NCBI RefSeq assembly: GCF_003207815.1
Contig: NZ_NKTX01000001.1
Location: 360,027-424,026 of the forward strand
Origin: Komagataeibacter oboediens
GTDB taxonomy: Bacteria > Pseudomonadota > Alphaproteobacteria > Acetobacterales > Acetobacteraceae
Direction of reading: 5' to 3'
Length of the DNA: 64,000 nucleotides
Positions 44,410-54,228 of the stretch are shown here, piece by piece. The notes beneath the pieces were generated by a model. That model had not been told where the DNA came from. It did no database searches and was given only the letters and a program-made list of their open reading frames with translations. Position numbers and translations under genes: made by a program. Each line of letters begins with the position of its first letter. The stretch's first letter is position 1.

Positions 44410-44973
44410 ATGACCAACAGCTTTCATGACGAAATGATTGCAATCCTGCCCCGTCTGCGCGTTCAGGCCCTGTCGCTGACACGTAACCGCGCGGCAGCGG
44501 ATGATCTGGTGCAGGACGCCGTGTGCAACGCGCTGGCCGCACAGCACAGCTTTACCCCGGGCACCAACTTTTCCGCATGGATGCACCGCATCCTGCGCAA
44601 TCGCTTCATTTCCGATCTGCGCAAGAAGCGCGAAACCGGCAATATCGAGGATGTGCCCGCTTCCGCCATGGCAGGCAGCGGCGCACACGAGGAACGTCTG
44701 GTGGTCAAGGAACTGGTCGAGGCCATGAACCGCCTGCCCGCCGATCAGCGCGAGGCGCTGGTGCTGGTGGTGATGCAGGGCATGAGCTACGACGAACTGG
44801 CCGCGGCGACCGGCTGCGCCGTCGGTACCGCCAAAAGCCGCGTCTTCCGCGCCCGCCGCCAGCTGGCCACATGGCTGTATGGTGAAGAGCGCGACATTTC
44901 CACCGTCGAACTGCGCGGTGCGGTGCAGCGCCTGCGTTCGCGCATGGAAGCGCGTCCCGCGGCATCGGTCTGA
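44410..44973 (+). CDS. ECF sigma factor, EcfG-like (second copy)
   Basis: 187 residues from ATG 44410, chosen because AAAGGGGAG lies 7 bp upstream (ATG 44383 is also in frame). Sigma2 FHDEMIAILPRLRVQALSLTRNRAAADDLVQDAVCNAL and sigma4 MNRLPADQREALVLVVMQGMSYDELAAATGCAVGTAKSRVFRARRQL. Both sigma genes share the PGTxxxAWxxxIxRNxF block, so they are tandem relatives, but this copy has a longer C-terminus. Which of the two NepR controls cannot be read. Confidence 0.88.
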   Translation: MTNSFHDEMIAILPRLRVQALSLTRNRAAADDLVQDAVCNALAAQHSFTPGTNFSAWMHRILRNRFISDLRKKRETGNIEDVPASAMAGSGAHEERLVVKELVEAMNRLPADQREALVLVVMQGMSYDELAAATGCAVGTAKSRVFRARRQLATWLYGEERDISTVELRGAVQRLRSRMEARPAASV

Positions 44974-45119
44974 ATTGAGTGGATTCCTACTTTGAATTGC
45001 GGCGTGAATATGGCACTGACGGTAACGTCTTCACCGCTATCCTGGGACTTGCAGGGTGGGATACGGCCCTGATACGGGCAGGGATTGTGTGAAGTGGGAA
45101 TTTACTTCGGGATAATGCG

Positions 45120-45302
45120 ATGGCTCTGAAGGACAAGTGTCCTCCCAGGCAACCAGGAAAGAAGTCCATTAACAGATCGGATGACGCGTTCGAGCTATGG
45201 TTGAAGCGGGGGCTGCATCAGTTGTTCGATGATGTAACAAAAGAGCCAGTGCCCGAGGAACTCCTGCGTTTGATTGAGGAAGACCGGAAACGGACAAAAT
45301 AA
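45120..45302 (+). CDS. nepR: Anti-sigma factor NepR
   Basis: A 60-residue protein: a basic N-terminus, then FELWLKRGLHQLFDDVTKEPVPEELLRLIEEDRK. The LxxLFDxVxxEPVPxExLxLI pattern is NepR, which holds EcfG sigma factors inactive until phosphorylated PhyR binds it. It is separated from the second sigma gene by 146 bp, so it probably has its own promoter, and it is followed after 3 bp by the kinase gene. Confidence 0.85.
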   Translation: MALKDKCPPRQPGKKSINRSDDAFELWLKRGLHQLFDDVTKEPVPEELLRLIEEDRKRTK

Positions 45303-45305
45303 CGG

Positions 45306-47120
45306 ATGTCCGTGTTTCCTTCTTCCGGTCACGGCAGGCAGGTCCGTCACCGGAGCCTGTTCACCCGCGTCGGTCGCGTGTTCGACGCCGTGCGTGGCCG
45401 GATGATGGCGATCATCCTGCTGGCGGCCATGCCCATTGCCCTGATTGGCGCGGTACAGGCATGGCACAGTTACCATTCCACCCTTGAAGCTCCCGGTGAG
45501 CGGACCGACCTGACGGTATCGCGCATCGACCTTGAACTGCGACATGAGGCCGATCACCTTGGCTCCCTGCTGCAGGCCGTGTCCCGCATGCGGCTTGATG
45601 ATGCGGGCCTGCGGCATATGCTCGAACTGGTGCAGTCCCTGACCGGGCGGCATTACAGCCAGATCGCCCTGGCGGATGACCGGGGCAACATCCTGACCGC
45701 CGTGGGACGGCAGGGCGATGCGCCTGCGCTGGGGGCGGATGCCATGCCCCGTTTCCAGGGTGATGTCCGGATGGTCGCGCTGACCGATCCCCTGACCCAT
45801 GTGCCCGGCTATTTCCGGATTACGGTTTCCGCCGTCATTTATGATGACGCGGGCAGGCCCGCGCGTCCGGGGTACCTGACCGCGGTCATGCCGCTGTCAT
45901 GGCGCAGTGCCATCCTGCAGGCCAGTGACCCGCGACTGGACCTGGTGCAGCAGAACGGGCCGATCCAGATATGGGTGGTGGACAGCCAGGCCCGCGCCGC
46001 GGCGCCGCTGTGTTCCGACTGCAACTGGGCTGCCCGCCCCCCCGACCGCATCATGCAATGGGCGCGCGTGACCCTGGCGACGGGGGGCGACCATGCGCAC
46101 ATCACCCTGCCGGAGGGATCATTTTCCATCGGTCGCGTGCAGGGGGGCGTGCATGTCCTGACCATGACGCGCCGCAACGCGGGGGAGCGGCATGCGGTGG
46201 TGATGTTCGCCATATCGCTGGTCAGTAGCGGGCTGCTGCTGCTGGCGGGGCTGCTGGGGGGGCTGCTGGGGGCATCCAAGAGTGCCGACGTGCTGGTGAT
46301 TACGCCGTTGCGGCAGCTGACGGCATCCGTCAACCAGTGGCAGCTGGGGGGCATGTACGAAGTACGCTCCAACTGGGCCATGCCGCTGGAGGTCCGGCAG
46401 CTGGCCCATGCCTTCAGCAAGGCCACCCGCAGGTTGGCGCGGCATGAAAAGCGGCTGGAACGCGCGCAGGCGCGGCAGGAACTGCTGCTCAAGGAAATGC
46501 ATCATCGCGTCAAGAACAACCTGCAGATCGTGGCGTCGCTGCTGAACCTGCAGGCTGGCCGCATCCGCCAGCCTGCGGCACGCGAGGAATTTGCGCAGGC
46601 GCGTGATCGTGTGCGCGCGCTGGCCACCCTGCACCGCTATCTTTACGCCGATGGCGAACTGTACAGCCTGAACATGCAGAGTTTCGTACGCGAACTGTGC
46701 GGCCAGATCATGCATGCCATTGGTGAATCCGACGAAAGCCGCATCACGCTGGATATCCGCGTCGATGACCTGCTGATGGTGCCGGATCAGGCGGTGCCGC
46801 TGGCGCTGATCGTGACGGAAGCTGTCAGCAATACCATCAAATACGCCTTTCCCGACCGCCAGCATGGCACGCTGGAAGTTGGCCTGCGCGCTCTGTCTGG
46901 CGACCGGGCCTGCCTGTGGATTGCCGATAACGGCGTAGGTATGGCGGCGGCGCGCAACCATTCCGCGGCAGAGGAAGGGCGCAGCGGGATCGGCATGCAG
47001 CTGATCCGTGGTTTTGCCCGGCAACTGGGCGGCGAACTGCAGATGTTTGAGGAAAACGGGACCCGCTATGTCCTTGTTTTTCCGTTGAAGCAGCCTGAAC
47101 AGGATGAAACATCCGCGTGA
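45306..47120 (+). CDS. Membrane sensor histidine kinase, HisKA_2/HWE type, of the general stress response
   Basis: 604 residues. TM1 at about 34-53 (MAIILLAAMPIALIGAV), a periplasmic sensor region of about 240 residues, TM2 at about 297-320, then a HAMP-like linker. The dimerisation domain holds His400 in EMHHRVKNNLQIVASLLNLQ, the HisKA_2 form used by PhyR-activating kinases, followed by an ATPase domain with N, G1 (ADNGVGM) and G2 (GIGMQLI) boxes. Starts 3 bp after nepR, so it is the obvious partner for PhyR; stimulus unknown. The sensor segment carries one Cys pair (PLCSDCNW), possibly redox or metal sensing. Confidence 0.88.
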   Translation: MSVFPSSGHGRQVRHRSLFTRVGRVFDAVRGRMMAIILLAAMPIALIGAVQAWHSYHSTLEAPGERTDLTVSRIDLELRHEADHLGSLLQAVSRMRLDDAGLRHMLELVQSLTGRHYSQIALADDRGNILTAVGRQGDAPALGADAMPRFQGDVRMVALTDPLTHVPGYFRITVSAVIYDDAGRPARPGYLTAVMPLSWRSAILQASDPRLDLVQQNGPIQIWVVDSQARAAAPLCSDCNWAARPPDRIMQWARVTLATGGDHAHITLPEGSFSIGRVQGGVHVLTMTRRNAGERHAVVMFAISLVSSGLLLLAGLLGGLLGASKSADVLVITPLRQLTASVNQWQLGGMYEVRSNWAMPLEVRQLAHAFSKATRRLARHEKRLERAQARQELLLKEMHHRVKNNLQIVASLLNLQAGRIRQPAAREEFAQARDRVRALATLHRYLYADGELYSLNMQSFVRELCGQIMHAIGESDESRITLDIRVDDLLMVPDQAVPLALIVTEAVSNTIKYAFPDRQHGTLEVGLRALSGDRACLWIADNGVGMAAARNHSAAEEGRSGIGMQLIRGFARQLGGELQMFEENGTRYVLVFPLKQPEQDETSA

Positions 47121-47218
47121 ATCCATGCAAAAATGCATGGCAGAGTTATGGCGTGGGCAGATTCAGGCCATGGATGATGGCTGTCCCTGTGCCGTGTCCT
47201 TCGGTATAGGGAACGGTC

Positions 47219-48931
47219 ATGAACGATGACAAGACAGTGATGAAGGCGTGGACGAAGGCACAGTCGCGTCTTGGGCGCCGGCAGGCCATGCCGGTTGTGT
47301 TGCTGGGGCTGGCCACGGCGGCCACTGCGGTGGGACAGGTCTGGTGCGTGGCCAACGTGCTGGCTTACGTGCTGGTGGGCGGCGGCCAGTCGGCGGTGAC
47401 GTGGCCGCTGGCCGGGCTGGTGGTGCTGGCCCTCATCCGCGCTGTCTTGCAGATGGGGTCGGACATGCTGGCCGCCCGTGCGGGCATGAAGGCGCGTGCG
47501 CGCCTGCGTGGTGGGGTGCTGGACGCCATCCTGCGCGGCGGGCCGGGCCTGCTGCGCCGTCATCATACAGGGGAGCTGGCGGCACTTGCCGTTGACCGGA
47601 TCGAGGCGCTGGACGGTTTTTTCGCCCGCTGGTTGCCCGCTTCCGTGCTGTGGGTTGCGGCCCCGCTTGTCATCGGCGTCCTTGCCGCCCTGGTGCAGCC
47701 GGGTTCGGCGCTGATCATGGCGATATGCGGCATTGCCGTGCCCTTCGGGCAGGCCCTGTTCGGCATCGGTGCCGCAGTTGCGTCGCGTAACCAGTTCCTT
47801 GCCATGACCCGCCTGCAGGCGCGCTTCCTTGACCGGGTGCGCGGGATCGCCACCATCGTCCTGTCCGGCCGGACGGACGATGAAACGCGCAGGCTTGCGG
47901 CTGCGGCGGAGGAACTGCGCTTGCGGACCATGAAAGTGCTGCGGGTTGCGTTCCTGTCCTCGGCTTCCATTGACTGCGCGATGGTCGTGGCCCTTGTGCT
48001 GGTGGCGCTGCGCAACGGGGCGCAGCTTATGGCGCTGCATGATCAGGGCGTGCCGGCGACACTCATGGCGGCCCATGTGGCGCGCGGGCTGTTTGTCGTG
48101 CTGCTGGTACCGGAATTCTTCGCACCCTTCCGCAGTCTGGCGCTGGCCTATCAGGATCGCGCCCATGCATCGGGGGCTGCTGCGGCCATGCGGATACTGC
48201 CTGATGCCGCCACCGTGCGCACTGCCGGGCAGACGGTGTGCGAAACGGGACAGGGGGTCAGTGTCGCGTTCGAGCATGTGGGCTTCACGTGGGATCCCGC
48301 GCGCGGTGCGACGCTGGATGATGTTACGTTTACCGTGCCCGCGGGCCAGACGCTGGTGCTGTGCGGCCCGTCGGGGTCGGGCAAGTCGACCGTGATCGAA
48401 ATGTTGCTGGGCTTCATCCAGCCCGAAATCGGGCGCATTACCTTCAATGGTGTCGACATGGCCACCATCCTGCCCGAGGCGCTGGTCGCCATGACATCAT
48501 GGATCGGGCAGAAGCCGGTCCTGTTCGCGGGCACCCTGCGCGAGAATATCCTGTTTGCCCGTCCCGATGCCACGGATGCGCAGTTGCAGGCCGCCATCAG
48601 GGCGGCGGCGGCGGACACCTTCATCGCCACCCTGCCGCATGGGCTGGACACCCTGATTGGCGAAGGCGGGTTTGGCCTGTCGGGTGGTCAGGCGCAGCGC
48701 GTGGCGATTGCGCGTGCCTTCCTCAAGGACGCGCCGCTGCTTTTGCTGGATGAACCGACATCCCACCTTGACCCGCAGACCGAGGCGGACGTGTTCGACA
48801 GCCTGCGTGCGCTTGCGGCCCATCGCACGGTTATCCTCGCCAGCCATTCTGCGGCGGTGGACGGGTTCGGGGGGCAGCGGGTGGACCTTGATCATGGCCG
48901 TATTGTCACCAGTGGGGAGAATGCATCGTGA
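47219..48931 (+). CDS. cydD: Heterodimeric ABC exporter subunit CydD
   Basis: 570 residues: six-TM ABC exporter domain then an ATPase with Walker A LCGPSGSGKSTVIE, signature GLSGGQAQRVAIARAF and Walker [13 protein letters not shown]. In other bacteria CydDC exports glutathione and cysteine to the periplasm and is needed for assembly of cytochrome bd and c-type cytochromes. The cyd structural genes are not in the window. cydC starts at a GTG overlapping the cydD stop. Confidence 0.9.
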   Translation: MNDDKTVMKAWTKAQSRLGRRQAMPVVLLGLATAATAVGQVWCVANVLAYVLVGGGQSAVTWPLAGLVVLALIRAVLQMGSDMLAARAGMKARARLRGGVLDAILRGGPGLLRRHHTGELAALAVDRIEALDGFFARWLPASVLWVAAPLVIGVLAALVQPGSALIMAICGIAVPFGQALFGIGAAVASRNQFLAMTRLQARFLDRVRGIATIVLSGRTDDETRRLAAAAEELRLRTMKVLRVAFLSSASIDCAMVVALVLVALRNGAQLMALHDQGVPATLMAAHVARGLFVVLLVPEFFAPFRSLALAYQDRAHASGAAAAMRILPDAATVRTAGQTVCETGQGVSVAFEHVGFTWDPARGATLDDVTFTVPAGQTLVLCGPSGSGKSTVIEMLLGFIQPEIGRITFNGVDMATILPEALVAMTSWIGQKPVLFAGTLRENILFARPDATDAQLQAAIRAAAADTFIATLPHGLDTLIGEGGFGLSGGQAQRVAIARAFLKDAPLLLLDEPTSHLDPQTEADVFDSLRALAAHRTVILASHSAAVDGFGGQRVDLDHGRIVTSGENAS

Positions 48932-50622
48932 AGTCCTCGGAAAACCGGGAATTCGCGCGGCAGGCGCGGCGTGAAGGCGTGATGGGACCGGTGCTGCAGA
49001 TCCTGCACATATGGCAGCGCCGTGCCCCGTTGCTGACAGCGGGCGCGCTTCTGTCCCTGCTGGCCGTGCTGATTGGTCTTGTGCTGATGCGCGAGGCGGG
49101 CATGCGGGTCGCGGCCATGACGATGGGCATGATCGTGGTAACGACCGGGGCGCTGCGCATCTTCGGCAGTGCGCGGGTGATCCTGCGCTATACCGAACGC
49201 CTGGTCACGCATGACGCGATGTTCCGTGCACTGGCGGATGTGCGGGTCTGGTTCTTCCGCAACCTGGCGCGGGGCGCGGCGGCCGGGCTGGGCTTCCGTC
49301 GCGCGGGCGATCTGCTGTCGCGGCTGGTGTCCGATGTCGAGACGCTGGACGGGCTGTACCTGCGCATCATCATTCCGCTGCTTGGCGCCTGTCTGGTGCT
49401 GCCGTTCCTGTTCATTGCCATCAACATGGTCAACACGGTGCTGGCGGTTGTCGTGGCCGGGCTGTTCGCGTGCAGTGCCTTTGGCCTGCCGCTGGTCGCC
49501 GCCATGCTGGGGCGGCGCGAGGGCGGACTGGTCAACCATGCCAGCGCGCAGTTACGGATCGGCGTGCTGGACATGGTGGGGGGCTTGCGCGAAATCGCAA
49601 CCTTTGGCGCGGAGGGCCGCATGCTGGCCCATGTCCGTGACCGTGATGATGCCCTGTACCGTGCCCAGATGAAGCAGGCGCGTATGCTGGCCATGTCAGG
49701 TGCCGCGTCCTACCTGTGCGGACAGGCGGCGGTGCTGGTGGTGCTGGCCGCGGCACTGGGAATCGGGTTGCCGCATATCGCGCCCCTGCCTGCGGCCGCA
49801 GTCCTGTTCCTGACGGTGGCGGCGTTTGAAAGCGTCGGGGGACTGACCCGCGCGGGTGCGCTGGCGGGGAGCATTACGCAGGCTGCGGCCCGTGTCGTGG
49901 CCGTAAGCGATATGCCGGAACACGCCCCACCCGAAGGCACCGAGCCCGCACCGGCGGGGACCGACATCTGCTTCGATCATGTCTCCTTCCGCTGGGACGC
50001 CAACCGTGCCCCGGTGCTTGATGACCTGAGCCTGAGCATCCCGGCAGGCCAGCGCATTGCGGTGCTGGGACCGTCGGGCGCGGGGAAGTCCACGCTGGCG
50101 GCGCTGCTGCTCAAGGCGGTGGCGCCCCAGGGGGGATGCATCACGCTGGGTGGCCGCGATATCGCCACCATCCGCGATGAGGACCTGCGCAGGCGGATCG
50201 CGTGGCTGTCACAGGCGACGCACCTGTTTGCCGATACGATTCGTGCCAACCTGCTGCTGGGGCGTCCCGATGCCACGGAAGCCGACCTCTGGACCGCGCT
50301 GGAACAGGCCCGGGTTGCGGATGTGGTGCGCGAACTGCCCGAAGGTCTGGACAGCTGGCTGGGTGAAGGTGGTGCGAGCCTGTCCGGCGGGCAGGGACGG
50401 CGTCTGGCGCTGGCGCGGGTGCTGCTGTCGCGCGCGCCCATCCTGATACTGGATGAACCGGCCACGGGGCTTGATGCCCGCACCGAGCAGGAATTCCTCC
50501 AGACCCTGAATGATGTCACGCAGGGGCGCACGGTCATCCTGATCGCACACCGTCTGACGGGTATTGAAAAACTGGATATGGTATGGCGTATTTCTGGCGG
50601 AAAAATGGTCAGTGCCCGGTGA
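48928..50622 (+). CDS. cydC: Heterodimeric ABC exporter subunit CydC
   Basis: 564 residues from GTG 48928 (GTGA overlap with cydD). TM domain with RVILRYTERLVTHDAMFRALADVRVWFFRNLA, the CydC signature, then the ATPase: Walker A LGPSGAGKSTLAALLL, signature SLSGGQGRRLALARVL and Walker B ILILDEPATGLD. Partner of CydD in the inner membrane. The two ABC halves are clearly distinct paralogues. Confidence 0.92.
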   Translation: MKSSENREFARQARREGVMGPVLQILHIWQRRAPLLTAGALLSLLAVLIGLVLMREAGMRVAAMTMGMIVVTTGALRIFGSARVILRYTERLVTHDAMFRALADVRVWFFRNLARGAAAGLGFRRAGDLLSRLVSDVETLDGLYLRIIIPLLGACLVLPFLFIAINMVNTVLAVVVAGLFACSAFGLPLVAAMLGRREGGLVNHASAQLRIGVLDMVGGLREIATFGAEGRMLAHVRDRDDALYRAQMKQARMLAMSGAASYLCGQAAVLVVLAAALGIGLPHIAPLPAAAVLFLTVAAFESVGGLTRAGALAGSITQAAARVVAVSDMPEHAPPEGTEPAPAGTDICFDHVSFRWDANRAPVLDDLSLSIPAGQRIAVLGPSGAGKSTLAALLLKAVAPQGGCITLGGRDIATIRDEDLRRRIAWLSQATHLFADTIRANLLLGRPDATEADLWTALEQARVADVVRELPEGLDSWLGEGGASLSGGQGRRLALARVLLSRAPILILDEPATGLDARTEQEFLQTLNDVTQGRTVILIAHRLTGIEKLDMVWRISGGKMVSAR

Positions 50623-50759
50623 CAAAGGGGTGGCCATGCCAGTGGAAAGGATTGACGCGGCTATCCCCACAGGGCACGAAGTAGCGGAAAACCGGATCGG
50701 ACATACCATAAGGCTGAGAGCGATCCGTCTTGAATACCTGAATCAGGAGTAAATTCATC

Positions 50760-51134
50760 ATGCGTCGCCTGTCCCTTCTTCTTGGTCTTGGTCTGCTGAC
50801 AGGGTGTGCTGGTGGCCATCCGGGTAAATATGTCGTGTTCTTTACCGAGAACTCCACCCAGCTTGACACGCCGGCCCAGACCGTGATCACGCAGGCTGCA
50901 CAGCGCGCCGTCTCGAGCCACGCCAACGTGCGCGTCGAAGGCTACGCCGCTGCCAGCCATGACCTGTCTGCTGATGAACTGCTGGCCATCGACCGTGCCA
51001 AGATCGTGGCCCGCCAGCTTGCGGTTGACGGCGTGGATGCCAGCCGTATCCGCCAGCAGCCGCGTGGTCCGCTGAACAATGAAAACGGTGCGCTGGCGTC
51101 GCGCCGTGTCGAAATCGAGGTTGGTGGACGCTGA
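50760..51134 (+). CDS. OmpA-like peptidoglycan-associated lipoprotein, small
   Basis: 124 residues. Signal peptide with lipobox LLTGC, then a short OmpA-like domain: VVFFTENSTQLDTPAQTVITQAAQRA, VRVEGYAAAS, ELLAIDRAKIVARQLAVDGVDASRIRQQPRGP, and EVGGR at the end. The conserved Asp and Arg for diaminopimelate binding may be represented (VRVEGY replaces IxVEGHTD, so the peptidoglycan-contacting Asp is absent). It looks like a degenerate Pal-type protein. Preceded by CAGGAG. Confidence 0.75.
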   Translation: MRRLSLLLGLGLLTGCAGGHPGKYVVFFTENSTQLDTPAQTVITQAAQRAVSSHANVRVEGYAAASHDLSADELLAIDRAKIVARQLAVDGVDASRIRQQPRGPLNNENGALASRRVEIEVGGR

Positions 51135-51157
51135 TCGACGGTCCTTCTTCTGATAAT

Positions 51158-52993
51158 ATGACTGCCCATGACGGCGCATCGCGCAATCCGCGTGATGTGC
51201 TGGCCGAGGTATTCGGCTTCCCTGATTTCCGTGGCCTGCAGCAGCAGGCCGTGGATGAGGTCATGGCGGGCCGGGACTGTCTTGTGCTCATGCCGACCGG
51301 TGGTGGCAAGAGTGTCTGCTACCAGGTGCCTGCCCTGGCGCGCCCCGGGACCGGACTGGTCATTTCCCCCCTGATCGCACTGATGGACGATCAGGTGGCG
51401 GCCCTGCGCCAGTTGGGGGTGAATGCAGGCGCGCTGCATTCTGAACAGGAAGCCGATGATGCCGCCCGTGTCCGTGCGGACCTTATGGCAGGGCGGCTGG
51501 ATATCCTTTATGTCTCGCCTGAACGGCTGCTGTCCCCCGGCATGCTGGAACGGCTCGGGCGGCTGACGCTGTCAGTCATCGCGATTGACGAAGCGCACTG
51601 CATTTCCGCCTGGGGCCATGAATTCCGGCCCGAATACCGCGAACTTGCGGCGCTGCCGCAGCATTTTCCCAATGTGCCCCGCATCGCCCTGACCGCCACG
51701 GCGGATGCGCGTACGCGCAGCGATATCCTCGATGCGCTGGCGATGCCGGATGCGACGGTGCTGAAGGCCAGCTTCCACCGGCCCAACCTTGATATCGCCG
51801 TGCGCCCCAAGACATCGGAACTGCGACAGTTGACCGGCATACTGGACCGGCACCGGGGGGCTGCGTCCATCGTCTACTGCGGCAGCCGCAGCAAGACCGA
51901 GCGGATTGCCCGCTCGCTGGCAGGCAAGGGCTATGCCGCGCTGCCGTTCCATGCCGGCCTGTCACCGGTAGAAAAGCGTGCGGCCCTCATGCGGTTCCGC
52001 TCGGGGGAGCCAGTGGTGATTGTCGCCACCATCGCTTTTGGCATGGGGATAGACCGGCCCGATGTGCGCGCCGTCGTGCATCTGGACATGCCATCCTCGC
52101 CCGAAGGGTATTACCAGCAGATCGGCCGCGCCGGGCGTGATGGCGCGCAGGCCGAAACCGTGCTGCTGTATGGTGGCGACGACATGGCCCGCGCCCGGTA
52201 CTGGCTGGAACAGTCCAACGCGCCCGAGGCCCAGAAACGGATCATGAGTGCCCGCCTGGAAGCCATGATTGCCCTGACCGAGACCACGGGGTGCCGCACG
52301 CAGGCGCTGCTGTCCTGTTTTGGCGAGGAACTGTCCACCGCCTGCGGGCACTGCGATAACTGCCGCAATCCGGTCGCGACGTTTGATGGCACGGTGGCGG
52401 CACAGAAGGTGCTTTCGGCCATCTATCGCACCGGGCAGCGTTTTGGTGCGGTGCATGTGGCTGGCGTGCTGCGGGGCAAGGCGTCGGACATGACGTCCCG
52501 CCACGGGCATGAAAAGCTGAGTGTGTTTGGCATTGGCCGTGATCGGCCCGAACCCTTCTGGCGTGGCGTGATCCGCCAGTTGATCGCGCGTGGCGCGATA
52601 AAGGTGACGGGCGAATATAATTCCCTTGCCCTTGAGGAGGGGCGTGCGCGTCCCATATTGCGTGGCGAGGAGCAGATCATGCTGCGCGAGGACGCGACCG
52701 AAGACCTGAAAGCGGCAGGCCGCGGTTCAGGCAGCGGGCAGCGGCCCCAGATGGTGGATCTTACGCCAGAGGCCGCCGCGCGGTACGAGGCGCTGCGGCA
52801 ATGGCGGCTGGGTGAGGCGCGGGAGCAGGAAATTCCGCCCTATGTCATTTTCCATGATGCCGTGCTGCATGATATTGCACTGGAATGTCCGACCTCGCTG
52901 GACGAACTTGGCATGATCCGTGGGGTGGGTGGCTCCAAGCTGGCCCGCTATGGCGCCGCGGTGCTGGATGTACTGGCTGATGTCGGCGCCTAG
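51158..52993 (+). CDS. recQ: ATP-dependent DNA helicase RecQ
   Basis: 611 residues. Helicase motifs: Q motif [18 protein letters not shown], Walker [13 protein letters not shown], motif [51 protein letters not shown]. Zn-binding cysteines CGHCDNC and upstream Cys are intact, followed by RQC winged helix ([10 protein letters not shown]) and a C-terminal HRDC domain ([26 protein letters not shown]). 3'-5' helicase in recombination repair. Confidence 0.95.
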   Translation: MTAHDGASRNPRDVLAEVFGFPDFRGLQQQAVDEVMAGRDCLVLMPTGGGKSVCYQVPALARPGTGLVISPLIALMDDQVAALRQLGVNAGALHSEQEADDAARVRADLMAGRLDILYVSPERLLSPGMLERLGRLTLSVIAIDEAHCISAWGHEFRPEYRELAALPQHFPNVPRIALTATADARTRSDILDALAMPDATVLKASFHRPNLDIAVRPKTSELRQLTGILDRHRGAASIVYCGSRSKTERIARSLAGKGYAALPFHAGLSPVEKRAALMRFRSGEPVVIVATIAFGMGIDRPDVRAVVHLDMPSSPEGYYQQIGRAGRDGAQAETVLLYGGDDMARARYWLEQSNAPEAQKRIMSARLEAMIALTETTGCRTQALLSCFGEELSTACGHCDNCRNPVATFDGTVAAQKVLSAIYRTGQRFGAVHVAGVLRGKASDMTSRHGHEKLSVFGIGRDRPEPFWRGVIRQLIARGAIKVTGEYNSLALEEGRARPILRGEEQIMLREDATEDLKAAGRGSGSGQRPQMVDLTPEAAARYEALRQWRLGEAREQEIPPYVIFHDAVLHDIALECPTSLDELGMIRGVGGSKLARYGAAVLDVLADVGA

Positions 52994-53052
52994 CCCGTCA
53001 CGCCCCCGCGTGGCGTGTTCTGTTTCATCGCGTAATCAGGAAACGGTTTTGC

Positions 53053-53559
53053 ATGCGTTGCCCTTTTTGTGGAAATGACGATACGCAGGTGAAGGACAGC
53101 CGCCCGCATGAAGACGGCGCGGCCATCCGGCGCAGGCGCATATGCGGATCATGCGGGCAGCGTTTTACCACCATTGAACGCGTGCAGTTGCGTGACCTTG
53201 TGGTGATCAAGGCCGATGGGCGCCGCGTACCGTTCGAGCGCGACAAGATGGCGCGTTCGGTCCGTATCGCGCTACGCAAGCGCCCGGTGGATGCCGATCG
53301 GATCGAACGGATCGTCAATGGGCTGGTCCGGCATCTTGAGGCAATGGGGGAGACGGATATCCCGTCGCGCGATATCGGCCGGCTGATTATGGAAACGCTG
53401 CGTGAAATTGATTCCGTGGCCTATATCCGTTTCGCCAGCGTGCATTGGGATTTCCGGGAAACCAAGGATTTTGCGGATATTCTGGATACGATTTCAGCAT
53501 CCGTCTCGGGGGATGCAGGCGAAGAGTTTTCCCCATCCGACCCGAAAGACAAAGATTGA
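53053..53559 (+). CDS. nrdR: Transcriptional repressor NrdR
   Basis: Zinc and ATP-cone repressor of ribonucleotide reductase genes. 168 residues: [22 protein letters not shown], then [16 protein letters not shown] (zinc ribbon), and the ATP-cone [20 protein letters not shown]...[11 protein letters not shown]. The rib genes that often separate nrdR from nusB are not present here. Confidence 0.95.
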   Translation: MRCPFCGNDDTQVKDSRPHEDGAAIRRRRICGSCGQRFTTIERVQLRDLVVIKADGRRVPFERDKMARSVRIALRKRPVDADRIERIVNGLVRHLEAMGETDIPSRDIGRLIMETLREIDSVAYIRFASVHWDFRETKDFADILDTISASVSGDAGEEFSPSDPKDKD

Positions 53560-53631
53560 ACTGGACCCCGCCGCGCAAAGAGGCGATGAAACCCAGAATT
53601 TGCAGCAATGCCATAGCAGGAGTAACGCGCC

Positions 53632-54213
53632 ATGACACAGACAGACGGTGACCGGCAGCCCAGGGTCCGTTCCCGTACCGCATCGCGTGTTGCAGCGGTG
53701 CAGGCCCTGTTCCAGATCGAACAGGGCAATGAAAGCCCGGAACGGGTCATAAACCAGTTCATGCGCCACCGGCTGGGCACGTCCGCGTCCGAACAGTGCG
53801 CATATGCCGAAGGGCAGGTGCCTGATGCGGATGCGCGCCTGTTCGGGATCGTGGTGCGGGGCGCCATGGCCCGGCAGGACCGTATTGACGCGCTTCTGCA
53901 TGACATCCTGCCCGCCTCGTGGCCGCTGGCCCGGCTGGACCCGGTGCTGCGTGCGATCATGCATGCCGCAGGTGGCGAGATGACCGGTGCGGACCCCGTT
54001 CCCGCGCGCGTCATCATCAATGAATACATGGATATCGCCCATGGGTTTCTTGCCGGGGATGAACCGCGCATGCTCAATGGCGTGCTCGATGCCCTGTCGC
54101 GGCGGATCAATGACCCGACGGCGCCTGTGGCGGATGCGGATGGCGTGGAAACGATAGTGGTGGATGAAGAAGCTCCCACCACCGATGCCGCGCCCGACAC
54201 CAGGCCCGCCTGA
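53632..54213 (+). CDS. nusB: Transcription antitermination factor NusB
   Basis: 193 residues, with an N-terminal basic RTASRVAAVQALFQIEQ and ARVIINEYMDIAHGFLAGDEPRMLNGVLDALSRR, typical of NusB. Binds boxA in rRNA leaders with NusE. The C-terminal 30 residues are acidic and specific to this organism. Followed after 15 bp by thiL. Confidence 0.9.
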   Translation: MTQTDGDRQPRVRSRTASRVAAVQALFQIEQGNESPERVINQFMRHRLGTSASEQCAYAEGQVPDADARLFGIVVRGAMARQDRIDALLHDILPASWPLARLDPVLRAIMHAAGGEMTGADPVPARVIINEYMDIAHGFLAGDEPRMLNGVLDALSRRINDPTAPVADADGVETIVVDEEAPTTDAAPDTRPA

Positions 54214-54228
54214 ACCCGGCGGAAGGGC

